Assembly: GCA_964445985.1 (NCBI GenBank)
Contig: CAYUMU010000090.1
Coordinates: 1-27,883, forward strand
Reading direction: 5' to 3'
From: CAYUMU01 sp964445985
GTDB taxonomy: Bacteria > Planctomycetota > Planctomycetia > Pirellulales > S012-138
DNA: 27,883 bases
The notes below the pieces were generated by a model. It saw nothing but the letters and a program-made list of their open reading frames with translations. It made no database searches and was not told where the DNA came from. Positions 1 to 7,572 of the stretch are shown here, in pieces; within the stretch, counting starts at the first letter, position 1; the number at the start of each line of letters is the position of its first letter. A program made the position numbers and the translations under genes.

Positions 1-454
1 ATTATTTCCAAAAATCGCCAATTTTCAGCCCTACTGGGGAACTTGGGCTAGATTGCGTGTGGGGCGATGACTCGTGTAAGTTGCCCCTTTCCGACCTGTG
101 CATTGCACTTAATGTGTGGCGTGCAACCATCATTGCTCGCTAACAAGTCGTTGCACCCGACCGGCGGGGTGCCACTCTACGCCGTTAACCTTATTGGTTC
201 GGAGATTGCCCAGTTTTCCGAGATTTCTCGGCAGCCAAGCCCCCCCTAAATTACAGGCCGATGTAAACTATTGCGTAATTTGCGGTTAGAAAAAGGGTTA
301 ACGGCGTAGCGTGCCACCGGGGATGTTGAATCCTGTCACTGCGGCCCGTAAACTATGGATTGTGCCGGCCGGCTTGCTCGGGCCGGAGCGGGGTGGCGGT
401 GCGGGAGCCGTTATTATCCTGTGCGGTTTGGGGCCGTTTTTGCGGAGACCAGAG
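1..454. other. Non-coding region upstream of the toxin-antitoxin pair
   Basis: I see no convincing gene here. The longest open frame (67-249) has no ribosome-binding site and an amino-acid composition unlike a folded protein. The DNA is less GC-rich than most of the window. Its one clear structure is a pair of 14-bp inverted repeats at 177-190 and 296-309, listed separately. The promoter of the downstream antitoxin-toxin pair should lie in the last 150 bases, but I could not assign boxes with confidence. Confidence 0.6.
177..309. repeat. Inverted-repeat element with 14-bp perfect arms
   Basis: The left arm CTACGCCGTTAACC (177-190) is the exact reverse complement of GGTTAACGGCGTAG (296-309). 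Similarity continues outward imperfectly: GTGCCACT on the left against the complement of GTGCCACC on the right. The arms enclose 105 bp with no gene. The shape fits a small palindrome-ended repeat or MITE-like remnant. No target-site duplication was identified. Confidence 0.55.
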
Positions 455-685
455 ATGTCAACCGAGAGTATTTCCATTACCGTAGACGCCGAGGCAGCTC
501 GCACCTTCTGCCACGCGCCCCCCGAAGAACGTCGCAAAATGGAAATCCTCCTCGGCCTGCGTTTGCGTGAACTGACCTCGAAAGATGCTCGTTCCTTGAA
601 GGAAATCATGGACGAGATCGGCGCCCAAGCGGAGAGCAAGGGGCTTACGGCCGAAATGGTGGAGTCGATGCTCCGTGACGAGTGA
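455..685 (+). CDS. Antitoxin of a PIN-type toxin-antitoxin pair
   Basis: This small acidic protein of 76 residues probably neutralises the PIN-domain toxin encoded immediately downstream. I chose the ATG at 455 because GGAG lies at 444-447 with normal spacing, and because the longer upstream frame (from 311) is not protein-like. The N-terminus reads as a short beta strand (SISITVD, residues 5-11), followed by a charged helical region (PEERRKMEILLGLRLREL) and an acidic helical tail. This resembles the small partner proteins that precede COG1569 PIN toxins. The toxin start codon lies inside its last codons, with 11 nt of overlap, so the two are translationally coupled. The assignment rests mainly on position and size; no classical DNA-binding fold is obvious. 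Confidence 0.7.
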   Translation: MSTESISITVDAEAARTFCHAPPEERRKMEILLGLRLRELTSKDARSLKEIMDEIGAQAESKGLTAEMVESMLRDE

Positions 686-1115
686 TTGCCGGACAATCCT
701 CGACACCGGCGTGGTTGTCAGCGCCGTATTGCTCCCGCGTTCGGCACCGCGGCAGGCATTTGACTTGGCCATGGCGAGGGGGCCGTTGCTCGTGTCCGAG
801 CAGACGATGGCCGAACTGGACGAGGTACTCCGCCGTCCCAAGTTCGACAAGTATGTGTCGGAATCGCAGCGGCTGGAATTCCTGGCCGCACTGCTGCGAG
901 ACACCGAACTGATTGAAGTTCGTGACGTCGTGACCGAGTGCCGCGACCCAAAAGACAACAAGTTCCTGGAATTGGCTTTGAGCGGCCAGGGCAGCCATAT
1001 CGTCTCGGGAGACTTGGACCTGCTGGTGCTTCACCCGTTTCGCGGGATTGCGATTGTGAGCCCACAGTCGTTCCTGGCAATCGCCAGCACGCAAGGGTCC
1101 AGCGACAGCACCTGA
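675..1115 (+). CDS. PIN-domain ribonuclease toxin (COG1569 type)
   Basis: This is a probable toxin of 146 residues. PIN proteins are Mg/Mn-dependent ribonucleases whose metals are held by a cluster of acidic residues. These are visible here: D10 in ILDTGVVVSA, E47 in MAELDEVL, D91 and D94 in CRDPKDNKFLELAL, and D113/D115 in VSGDLDLL. The motif pattern of VVSAVLLPRSAP followed by ELDEVLRRPKF is typical of the 'putative toxin-antitoxin system toxin component, PIN family' group. The start codon is GTG at 675, overlapping the antitoxin gene by 11 nt. All catalytic acids are present, so the toxin looks intact. Stability of the locus or autoregulation is inferred from the family and was not seen directly. 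Confidence 0.85.
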   Translation: MTSDCRTILDTGVVVSAVLLPRSAPRQAFDLAMARGPLLVSEQTMAELDEVLRRPKFDKYVSESQRLEFLAALLRDTELIEVRDVVTECRDPKDNKFLELALSGQGSHIVSGDLDLLVLHPFRGIAIVSPQSFLAIASTQGSSDST

Positions 1116-1426
1116 CCCGGCCTGGAAGAGCAAATGTGGTTGCTTGCCAACCACCCCAAGGTCGAACTCCCTACCGGCCGGCTACCACGAACGGGCTCGG
1201 AGTGTCCCACCAACAATCGGCCGCGTCGGAATCGATCGACAATCGGTGGGCTGTTCGGCGACCAACCCCGGTGGTGGTTGATGAACAACCACCCTGCTGT
1301 CGCACGGTCTTCCATCGCGGAGTAGAATAGATTTGACCCAGACGACGGAACCGTTGGGCGGCTTTCACATCGTAGCGGGCCAGGCGACATGCTTGGATGC
1401 TCGCTGGCAATCGGGAGAAGAGCAAT
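1116..1426. other. Intergenic region with hairpin
   Basis: This gap of about 310 bases between the PIN toxin and the lipoprotein gene holds no convincing ORF. A perfect 8-bp hairpin, GGTGGTTG / CAACCACC with a 5-nt loop, sits at 1273-1293. It lacks a T-tract, so a terminator role is uncertain. CCCACC near 1206 and GGTGGG near 1245 form a weaker outer palindrome. The ribosome-binding site GGGAGAAG for the next gene is at 1413-1420. Confidence 0.5.
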
Positions 1427-3064
1427 ATGGCCAGGGCATGTTTATGCTCGCGCAGAAGTTTTTGCTTCCCAATGGCCATCATGCTATGTGCCATCTATTT
1501 GGGTTGCGGATCGGAAGCGCCCCCCTCCCCTGCCCTGCCGGCTTCTCCGGTCGCTGCCAATCCGTCCGCCGTCACGCCACCGGCCAAGGGGGCTCACACA
1601 CCGACCCCATCGCCCGGCACACAGCCAAACTTGCCCGGCGAAGCGCCACCTTCTTTCATGCCGCCGTTGGCCGAGACCAAAATCGAAAGTCAACCGTCAT
1701 TCCCCAAACCGCCAAGCGACCCGTCCGAAATCGATCCCCGCGTGACCGGTCGCCCTGTCGATCCATTGGCGCCGTTGGCCAACCTGATGGACGATGCCCG
1801 CCGCCAGGGTCTGGTCGATGCCCAAGGCAATCTGGTGGTGCGGCCAGCTCGCGAGATTGATGCCGCCCAGGTGGAGCGGGCCGGCATTCACGAACTGCGA
1901 GGGCAGCACGTTCGGCTCTATACCGACCTGCCCCTCGACGATGAAATCAAGCAACTGCCGGTGGCCTTTGATGCGGCCTACCCGCAGTGGTGCGCCTACT
2001 TTGGGGTGCCTGAGGTTTCCAATCCGCCGTGGCGTGTGAATGCGTTCATTATGAAAGACCGCGAACGGTTCCAAGCCGCTGGCCTGATCACGGCCACCAC
2101 GCCTGAGTTTGAAAATGGCTACGCCGAAGGCTTGGAAGTCTATGTGGCGGAACAACCCACGCCCTACTATCGCCGGCATTTGCTGCTGCATGAAGGCACC
2201 CATGCTTTCATGCACAGCCGCGTGCCAGGCGCCTACCCCGCCTGGTATTTCGAAGGCCTGGCCGAGTTGTTCGGCACGCATCTTTGGGAACCCCAGGCGA
2301 CGCCCGCCAAGATCACCACGCGTTACATGCCGCGCGATCGCGATGAAGTTCCCTATTGGGGACGCACCAAGCTGGTTCACGAAGCCTTTATGGCCGCCCA
2401 GGCGAAATCGCTGCCGGCCATCATGAACATGGCCCCCGACCGCAACCTGGCCAAGGAAGAATACGCCTGGGCTTGGGCCGCGTGCCACTTCTTCGATACC
2501 CACCCCCGCTACCGCGATCGCTTCCGCACGCTATTCCGGTTGCCCCAAGATTCGGACTTTCCTAGCGCGTTGGAAAAGCACTTTGGCAGCGACCCCGACC
2601 TGGCCACCGAATGGCAAGTGTTCGTGGCCAATCTCGACTATGGCTACGATCTGGATCGCGCCGCGCTTCAGCTTGGCCCCGGCGAAGACCTGCCCGCCGA
2701 AGGCAAGCTGGTGAAAGTCGCCGCCGACCGCGGCTGGCAAAGCACTGGCGTTCGCCTCAAGGCGGGCAAAACTTACGACATCACGGCTGCCGGTCGTTAC
2801 ACGGTCGCCGCCGGCCCGCCTGCCTGGCAAAGCGAACCGCAAGGAGTCACTATTCGCTACCATGCCGGCCTGCCACTGGGAATGCTGCTGGCGGCCGTTC
2901 GTCCCGATGACGAAACGGGCCTCTCCCCCCTGCTCTACCCCAACGCCGTCGGTTCCAAAGCGGAACTGACGCCAGCACAAACCGGCACGCTCTATCTCCG
3001 CATCAACGAAGCGGCCAGCGGCCTGGACGACAACGCCGGCCTGCTGCAGGTGCGCATCAAGTAG
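1427..3064 (+). CDS. Exported zinc-metallopeptidase-like protein with lectin-like C-terminus
   Basis: This protein has 545 residues. The ATG at 1427 is preceded by GGGAGAAG (1413-1420). The N-terminus is basic and then hydrophobic, ending IYLGCG at about residue 28. It may be a lipoprotein signal with Cys27 lipidated, but the lipobox is imperfect. A Pro/Ala/Ser-rich linker follows to about residue 100. The central domain carries HEGTH (H255, E256, H259), a HExxH zinc site, and 17 residues later EGLAE (E276-E280). This is the gluzincin arrangement, in which that Glu is the third metal ligand. The last ~110 residues (about 430-545), including GVRLKAGKTYDITAAGRYTV, resemble PA-IL/LecA-like sugar-binding domains. 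I infer an envelope protease of unknown substrate that may bind glycans. It appears to be monocistronic. Confidence 0.7.
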   Translation: MARACLCSRRSFCFPMAIMLCAIYLGCGSEAPPSPALPASPVAANPSAVTPPAKGAHTPTPSPGTQPNLPGEAPPSFMPPLAETKIESQPSFPKPPSDPSEIDPRVTGRPVDPLAPLANLMDDARRQGLVDAQGNLVVRPAREIDAAQVERAGIHELRGQHVRLYTDLPLDDEIKQLPVAFDAAYPQWCAYFGVPEVSNPPWRVNAFIMKDRERFQAAGLITATTPEFENGYAEGLEVYVAEQPTPYYRRHLLLHEGTHAFMHSRVPGAYPAWYFEGLAELFGTHLWEPQATPAKITTRYMPRDRDEVPYWGRTKLVHEAFMAAQAKSLPAIMNMAPDRNLAKEEYAWAWAACHFFDTHPRYRDRFRTLFRLPQDSDFPSALEKHFGSDPDLATEWQVFVANLDYGYDLDRAALQLGPGEDLPAEGKLVKVAADRGWQSTGVRLKAGKTYDITAAGRYTVAAGPPAWQSEPQGVTIRYHAGLPLGMLLAAVRPDDETGLSPLLYPNAVGSKAELTPAQTGTLYLRINEAASGLDDNAGLLQVRIK

Positions 3065-3079
3065 TGGCATGGCCCGAGG

Positions 3080-3098
3080 CATGGCCGTCCCGGCCATG
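3080..3098. terminator. Perfect hairpin just after the metallopeptidase gene
   Basis: CATGGCCG (3080-3087) and CGGCCATG (3091-3098) pair perfectly around a 3-nt loop, 16 bases after the stop of the upstream gene. There is no T-tract, so it may be a dispersed palindromic repeat that also ends transcripts. Confidence 0.4.
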
Positions 3099-3267
3099 AA
3101 TGAGCGTAGCAGTGTTTAGCAGTTCACCTTGCTAAAGAGCCTCGGCGGCGGAACACTGAGCGCCAAGAGTAAACGCCGCGTCTCTCTCTATGCGCCGGTG
3201 CGTGTCGCTGCCGCGCCCATCAGCCCATGCTGGCGCGGCTTCGCCGCGACTGTCCGCCGATTAGGCC

Positions 3268-3282
3268 GGGCTCGGCGAGCCC
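3268..3282 (-). terminator. Small hairpin downstream of the metallophosphoesterase gene
   Basis: GGGCTC / GAGCCC pair perfectly around a 3-nt loop, about 9 bases past the stop of the minus-strand gene ending at 3291. No T-run follows, so this is a weak terminator candidate. Confidence 0.3.
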
Positions 3283-3290
3283 TGGTCTAC

Positions 3291-4394
3291 TTAGCCCGCC
3301 TTCACGTCGGCCAGTTGGAGCGTGAACTTGTTTTGCGGCGATTCATTTCGCTGTTGCCGGGTGGGCGAATAGTCGCAAATTTCCACCGTGCGCCCGTCGG
3401 GCTGGAACTCCATCAACCGCAGCCAGCCATCGCCCCCCGCTGGTCGCATCTGAAAGTTCACCAGCATTTGATGCACGTCGCGGCCGCCTGGCGTGGCGCT
3501 GGATAGTTTGCCCAGTCCGTCGCGAAGCACGTGGCCATTGAGTGTGAGAATGAAGTTCTCATGCTTGGACACGAGATTATCCCACAGCTCCTGGCCATCG
3601 TTGACGTCATCTTGGGTGTTCTTGGCGACGCCATAACTGTGAGGATTCCAGGTTTGATCGGTTCCTAGTTTCTTCCAGTCATAGCGGCTGTCGTCGTAAT
3701 ACATATAAGCGTGGGTAATCAGAATCGCGGCCCGATCGCGATGGGCCGCCGCCACTTCGTTGGCCCAACGCACCACGTCGCGGCGGGGACCAAACTCCAG
3801 GGCCAGCACCAAAAAGTTCCGCCCTCCGGCCGAGAACAGGTGGAAACTATTCTCCATTTGCTTCGGTTCCTTGTCGTAGCACCCGCCGAAGGTGGGCGTC
3901 GATTGGAACCGCGACACGGGGAAATACTCGTTGAGCAACGTGGTTCGATCGGTACATTTTCCGCCAGCGCTGTAATCGTGATTGCCGTTCACGAAGAAAT
4001 ACGGCACCTTGCCATCGAGCGTACCCAGCGCGCGCTGGGCGTTTTCCCACTCGCGGGGATCGTTGTGATCGGTGATATCGCCCAGGTGCAGCGCGCAGGC
4101 AATCTTGCGAGCCGCCTGTTGCTCCACGATCCACCTGGTTTGGGCCGCGAATGTGTCAGGGAACTTATCACTATATTTCTGCGTGTCGGGCAGCACGGCA
4201 ATGGTGAATGCACCCGGCTTGAGCTTGGCCGGTTCACCATCGACCAAAACGCCGTCGGCATACGGGTCGGCTGCTGTCGTGGTCGCGGCCGGGGCCTGGT
4301 TGGCAGACGCGGCGCGCGATCCCCAAGGCAGGGCAGCCGATAGCGCCAGGGCGCCTCCGGCTTTGAGCAACTCGCGGCGAGATAGTTCAGACAT
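3291..4394 (-). CDS. Tat-exported calcineurin-like metallophosphoesterase
   Basis: This predicted phosphoesterase has 367 residues and is exported by the Tat pathway. The start at 4394 is supported by a twin-arginine leader (SRRELLKA, residues 5-12, then a hydrophobic stretch) and by GAGGAG upstream. The longer frame reaching 4511 reads through a palindromic repeat and is rejected. Metallophosphoesterase motifs appear in order: D70-T-Q72 (the usual D-x-H has Gln in place of His), G105-D106 in HLGDITDH, G137-N-H-D140, H228 in ITHAY and G287-H288. The final GHxH is reduced to GHVL. Dimetal centres with DxQ exist in exported planctomycete relatives, as I recall, but the altered ligands leave the metal content open. 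The substrate is unknown. The gene is separated by 228 bp from the ceramidase-like gene. Confidence 0.8.
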   Translation of the reverse strand: MSELSRRELLKAGGALALSAALPWGSRAASANQAPAATTTAADPYADGVLVDGEPAKLKPGAFTIAVLPDTQKYSDKFPDTFAAQTRWIVEQQAARKIACALHLGDITDHNDPREWENAQRALGTLDGKVPYFFVNGNHDYSAGGKCTDRTTLLNEYFPVSRFQSTPTFGGCYDKEPKQMENSFHLFSAGGRNFLVLALEFGPRRDVVRWANEVAAAHRDRAAILITHAYMYYDDSRYDWKKLGTDQTWNPHSYGVAKNTQDDVNDGQELWDNLVSKHENFILTLNGHVLRDGLGKLSSATPGGRDVHQMLVNFQMRPAGGDGWLRLMEFQPDGRTVEICDYSPTRQQRNESPQNKFTLQLADVKAG

Positions 4395-4458
4395 GGGCGT
4401 GGGCTCCTCAGATGCTATCAAAGAATTGGAGATGGAAACACGTTTCGGTATTCTGTCA

Positions 4459-4476
4459 TTCCCGCGCAGGCGGGAA
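4459..4476. repeat. REP-like palindrome
   Basis: TTCCCGC (4459-4465) and GCGGGAA (4470-4476) form a 7-bp stem with a 4-nt loop inside GTCATTCCCGCGCAGGCGGG. This sequence type recurs in the intergenic DNA of many bacteria. Translated on the minus strand it gives the familiar spurious peptide SRLRGNDRI. It lies in the gap upstream of the metallophosphoesterase gene. Confidence 0.7.
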
Positions 4477-4622
4477 CCCAGTTGCAGCGGATACGACCCT
4501 GAAAATGCCATCGGCTGGGACGCGTGAACTGTATGGCGGGAAGCTATTCTTCACCTCAGACATAGCGAGAACGACGAAAAAAATGCCAAGAAACGGTTGG
4601 CTCGGGATTTAATCCCCAATCC

Positions 4623-6014
4623 TCACTTCTTGCTGGCTTCGCGTTTCTCAACATCTTTGGGGTGTTTCGAAAACGATTCGAACACATCGCCCACCACCTG
4701 GTCGGTCAGGCGGCTGAGTTGTTCGAGGATGATCATTTCGGCTTCGGGCGCCAGCGGAGAACGGCTGGGCTCGTATCCGCCCACTTCGTAGGCGTCGGCC
4801 GTGGCGATGTAACCCACGTGCCCGTTGGCGTAGCCCACAATGATGGGAATCGCCCGATCGGCGATCGCCTTCTCCAGCTTCATTCCATATTCCACCATCG
4901 GTTCGCCTGGCATGGTCAGAAACAGATAGGGTCCCACCTTCAAGGCCTGCATCTCGGCGCGAATCTTGCCTTCTTTGCCGGGCAGCATCACTTCGGCGCT
5001 GGCGGTGCGAATGGCGTAGTAATCGGGCCGGGTGGCCAGTTCTTCGCGAATCACACTGCGGGCCAAAGCCCGGATGACGGCGCCCCCCAGGTCGCGGCCC
5101 GCCCATTGAATGTCGGCCTCGTCGGCACAGCGGTAGGGAAAGCCGGGCAGGTTCGGGCGGATATCGCCGGCGCAACCTTGCAAGAACATCGAATTGGTCT
5201 CGTTGCCGTAGCACATTTCGACAAACGTTTGGGCTTCGCCGGGGAAGTCGGCGCTCATCTTTGGGTAGCCATTGGGGTAAGGGTGCGTGCCCTTGTCGCC
5301 CCAGGTGAAGAAGCACGGATGACACACCGCGTGCATCAGCACGGCGACGGGCGTGAGCGACTTCCCGTCGTCGAACCGCAGCACTTTGACGCGTTTGTCG
5401 CAAGGGCCATCGGGGTTGAGCCGCACCACGGCGCGACCATCGATCACCTTGCGGCGATTGATCGCAAAGCCAATTTCATCGGTCGCGTAGCCAATAGTTA
5501 CCGGCCGCATTTCGCTGGCAGCCTGGGTTGCCGCCTGGCCCAGTTTATCGATCAGCGTTTTGGCCCAGGGGGAGTCGGCCTCGAAACCGGGGCCGGAATG
5601 GTTGTGCGAAGCGGCGATCAGGATGTTGGCCGCGGGCACGCCGGTGGCCTCGGAAATTCGCTCGCGAGCCGGCTTCACCAGCTCGTTCCAAACAAAGATC
5701 GTATCGAGGGTGACAATGGCCGCTTTGGTTTCGCCGTCATCGAGAATGAGCACGCCAGCCCGCAAGGGATCGCGCACGCCATGCAGGGCTCGGCGATGCC
5801 CCGCGGCAATCATGCCATCGACCTTGTCCGGCGTGATATCGACCTTGGCGGCGCCTGCTTTCAGGTTGGAATTCACCGCAAACTGGCCGTCTTCTCCCGC
5901 CGTGGCTGTCCCCCCGCCGAGTGCTCCGATGAACCAACTGGTCAGCAGCATGGCCGTGACCAACGCACCGTAACAAGCACCAAAACGAACATGGGCGGGG
6001 TGGGGGTGTTTCAT
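4623..6014 (-). CDS. Exported neutral/alkaline ceramidase-like protein
   Basis: This protein has 463 residues. The first ~40 are a signal peptide: a basic start, a hydrophobic run ALVTAMLLTSWFIGALGG, and a likely cut near TATAGED. The mature part begins KAGAAKVDITPD and continues with AASHNHSGPGFEAD, the hallmark histidine segment of the neutral ceramidase N-terminal domain (zinc amidase). VLMHAVCHPCFF and FLQGCAGDIRPN are further conserved blocks. Full ceramidases are about 650-700 residues. This one lacks the C-terminal domain, as do many planctomycete relatives. The true substrate is therefore uncertain: an amide-linked lipid or another N-acyl compound is an inference. The protein should act in the periplasm or outside the cell. 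The gene stands alone; its neighbours are also exported proteins on the same strand. Confidence 0.8.
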   Translation of the reverse strand: MKHPHPAHVRFGACYGALVTAMLLTSWFIGALGGGTATAGEDGQFAVNSNLKAGAAKVDITPDKVDGMIAAGHRRALHGVRDPLRAGVLILDDGETKAAIVTLDTIFVWNELVKPARERISEATGVPAANILIAASHNHSGPGFEADSPWAKTLIDKLGQAATQAASEMRPVTIGYATDEIGFAINRRKVIDGRAVVRLNPDGPCDKRVKVLRFDDGKSLTPVAVLMHAVCHPCFFTWGDKGTHPYPNGYPKMSADFPGEAQTFVEMCYGNETNSMFLQGCAGDIRPNLPGFPYRCADEADIQWAGRDLGGAVIRALARSVIREELATRPDYYAIRTASAEVMLPGKEGKIRAEMQALKVGPYLFLTMPGEPMVEYGMKLEKAIADRAIPIIVGYANGHVGYIATADAYEVGGYEPSRSPLAPEAEMIILEQLSRLTDQVVGDVFESFSKHPKDVEKREASKK

Positions 6015-6235
6015 AACGGGGGGGTGGGCTCACTGGTGGGAGGGAACGACAAGCAAGTCGCTGGGCTCGCGGACACAACGGCGCGTGACGCCACGGGGGG
6101 GGGTGGGGATGACAAATGCTCCCAACTTCCGTCTGCCAGGATAACCGCTGGCGACGGCGGGTGAAACAATTGTATTTCAAAGTACCCCCCCTGCCCTGCC
6201 CCGGCTTTTCTCGGCCATGGCCAGCGCGCAAAAAA

Positions 6236-6275
6236 GCCCGGCCGGCAAGTTCCGCGGAGGAACTGCCGGCCGGGC
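6236..6275 (-). terminator. Strong intrinsic terminator of the propeller-like gene
   Basis: The arms at 6236-6253 and 6259-6275 pair over 17 bp, with one bulged A and a 5-nt loop. The stem core is GCCCGGCCGGC. On the minus strand the hairpin is followed directly by six T (A6 at 6230-6235). It lies 33 bases past the stop of the gene ending at 6309. This is the best terminator in the window. Confidence 0.9.
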
Positions 6276-6308
6276 CAGGCTTGGCTGCCAGTGGGCGCTA
6301 TTGCGCGG

Positions 6309-7412
6309 TTACGGCAGTTGAACGGTCTTGAGGTTGAGCGCGCCGCCTTCGGTTTGCACCACGATCACCGCCTGGTTGTCGTTCAGCTTATCGAGCTGAA
6401 CCACGCCTTGCAGTTCGTCGATCGTTTCGTAGGGTTGGCCGGCGGTGCCGCCGCCCGAGACGGGCTGGGTCAGACCTTCACCGCGCTCGATCTTGTCGGT
6501 GCTGATCTTCATCACGCCGCGGCTGCTGTTGGCCATCAGCAAGTAGCTCTTGCCCCCCTTCTCGTACACGATCATGTCAAGAGGTCGATTGCGGTTGCCC
6601 AGTTCGGCCACGGTGGTGCCGCGCACCTTGTCGCCCGACTTCAGGCTGTTGATGGGGAACTTGACGAGCGGCGTGCAGGTAAAGCCGGCCAGCAGGTTCG
6701 GCTCGCCATTGATGTTGAAGGCCACGAACGTGCGAGCGGGCGAGTAGTCTTCCACCTTGCCGTGGGCGGCATGGTAGATCTCGATCGAAGCGCCCGTGTC
6801 TTGATCGTTGAACGGGAAGGCCATCGATCGCACGTTGGAGGGCGAATCGCTGGCGGTGAGGCCCGACACGATCACGCTGCCATCCACAAAGGCCAGGTCG
6901 GTAATCGAGTCGGCGCGATTGTTGCGAGCGCGGCGGCCTTCGCCGGTGACCTTGTCGGCGGGGGCGTTGGAAAGCGCGGCCTTGGAGAAGGCAACCTTCT
7001 GCAACGAGAGCTGGCTGAGCTTGCCTGAGCTGTCGATCTTGACCAGGGCCGGCTTGCCTTGGCCCTGCGAAACCGAGAGGAACACATTGCCGCTTTCGGG
7101 ATTCACGGCCAGATCGTTGATCTGAATTTCGTTGGCGCTGGCGCCCAGCAATTGGGCCACCTTTTCGTTCAGCCCTTCCATTTGCAGATTGCTCTTGGCC
7201 GCGGGGCTCCCTTGATCGCCCGTGGCGATGGCAAAAATGGCGGCGCCCTTGGTGTCGCCCACCAGCAACACGCCTTGCGGGGCAAAAGCGAGCGGACCCG
7301 CCGACTGGATGTCGGGCGTGCCTTGTTTCAGCCCCAGCGGCTCGGCGGCCATGGCAGCGGTGGAAAGTAGCAGCACAATGGCGGCCGTGTTCAACAGGTG
7401 CAATCTTCGCAT
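6309..7412 (-). CDS. Exported protein of unknown function, propeller-like
   Basis: This protein has 367 residues. The start at 7412 is preceded by GGGAGAAG on the minus strand and gives a clean signal peptide (MRRLHLLNTAAIVLLLSTAAMA, cut before AEP). The rest is a series of short beta-type segments separated by glycine and aspartate turns: GVLLVGDTKGAAIFAIATGD, INDLAVNPESGNVFLSVSQG, ITDLAFVDGSVIVSG and YLLMANSSRGVMKI. This pattern suggests a beta-propeller of about five to seven blades. No catalytic motif was found. I do not recognise the family. The gene is its own unit, ending at a strong terminator. Its role is unknown and may be structural or binding in the periplasm. Confidence 0.75.
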   Translation of the reverse strand: MRRLHLLNTAAIVLLLSTAAMAAEPLGLKQGTPDIQSAGPLAFAPQGVLLVGDTKGAAIFAIATGDQGSPAAKSNLQMEGLNEKVAQLLGASANEIQINDLAVNPESGNVFLSVSQGQGKPALVKIDSSGKLSQLSLQKVAFSKAALSNAPADKVTGEGRRARNNRADSITDLAFVDGSVIVSGLTASDSPSNVRSMAFPFNDQDTGASIEIYHAAHGKVEDYSPARTFVAFNINGEPNLLAGFTCTPLVKFPINSLKSGDKVRGTTVAELGNRNRPLDMIVYEKGGKSYLLMANSSRGVMKISTDKIERGEGLTQPVSGGGTAGQPYETIDELQGVVQLDKLNDNQAVIVVQTEGGALNLKTVQLP

Positions 7413-7572
7413 GAGCTTCTCCCTTAGTGTAGGCAGCGTTCTCGAAACTTGGGAAACGAGAGTATTTTGTAACCACCCGCCGGATACGCCCCGCGAGGTG
7501 GAGCCCCCCACTGATTGCTCATTATCCACGGTAACCCCGGCGTATCAAGCAGTTGTTCCGAACTCCAGCAGA

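Noticed and set aside
67..249. 60-codon open frame near the window start
   Set aside because: It has no ribosome-binding site, overlaps an inverted-repeat arm and has an unprotein-like composition.
4662..6164. 500-codon open frame on the plus strand
   Set aside because: It is antisense to the ceramidase-like gene, has a His/Gly/Arg-rich translation, and is explained by codon bias in GC-rich DNA.
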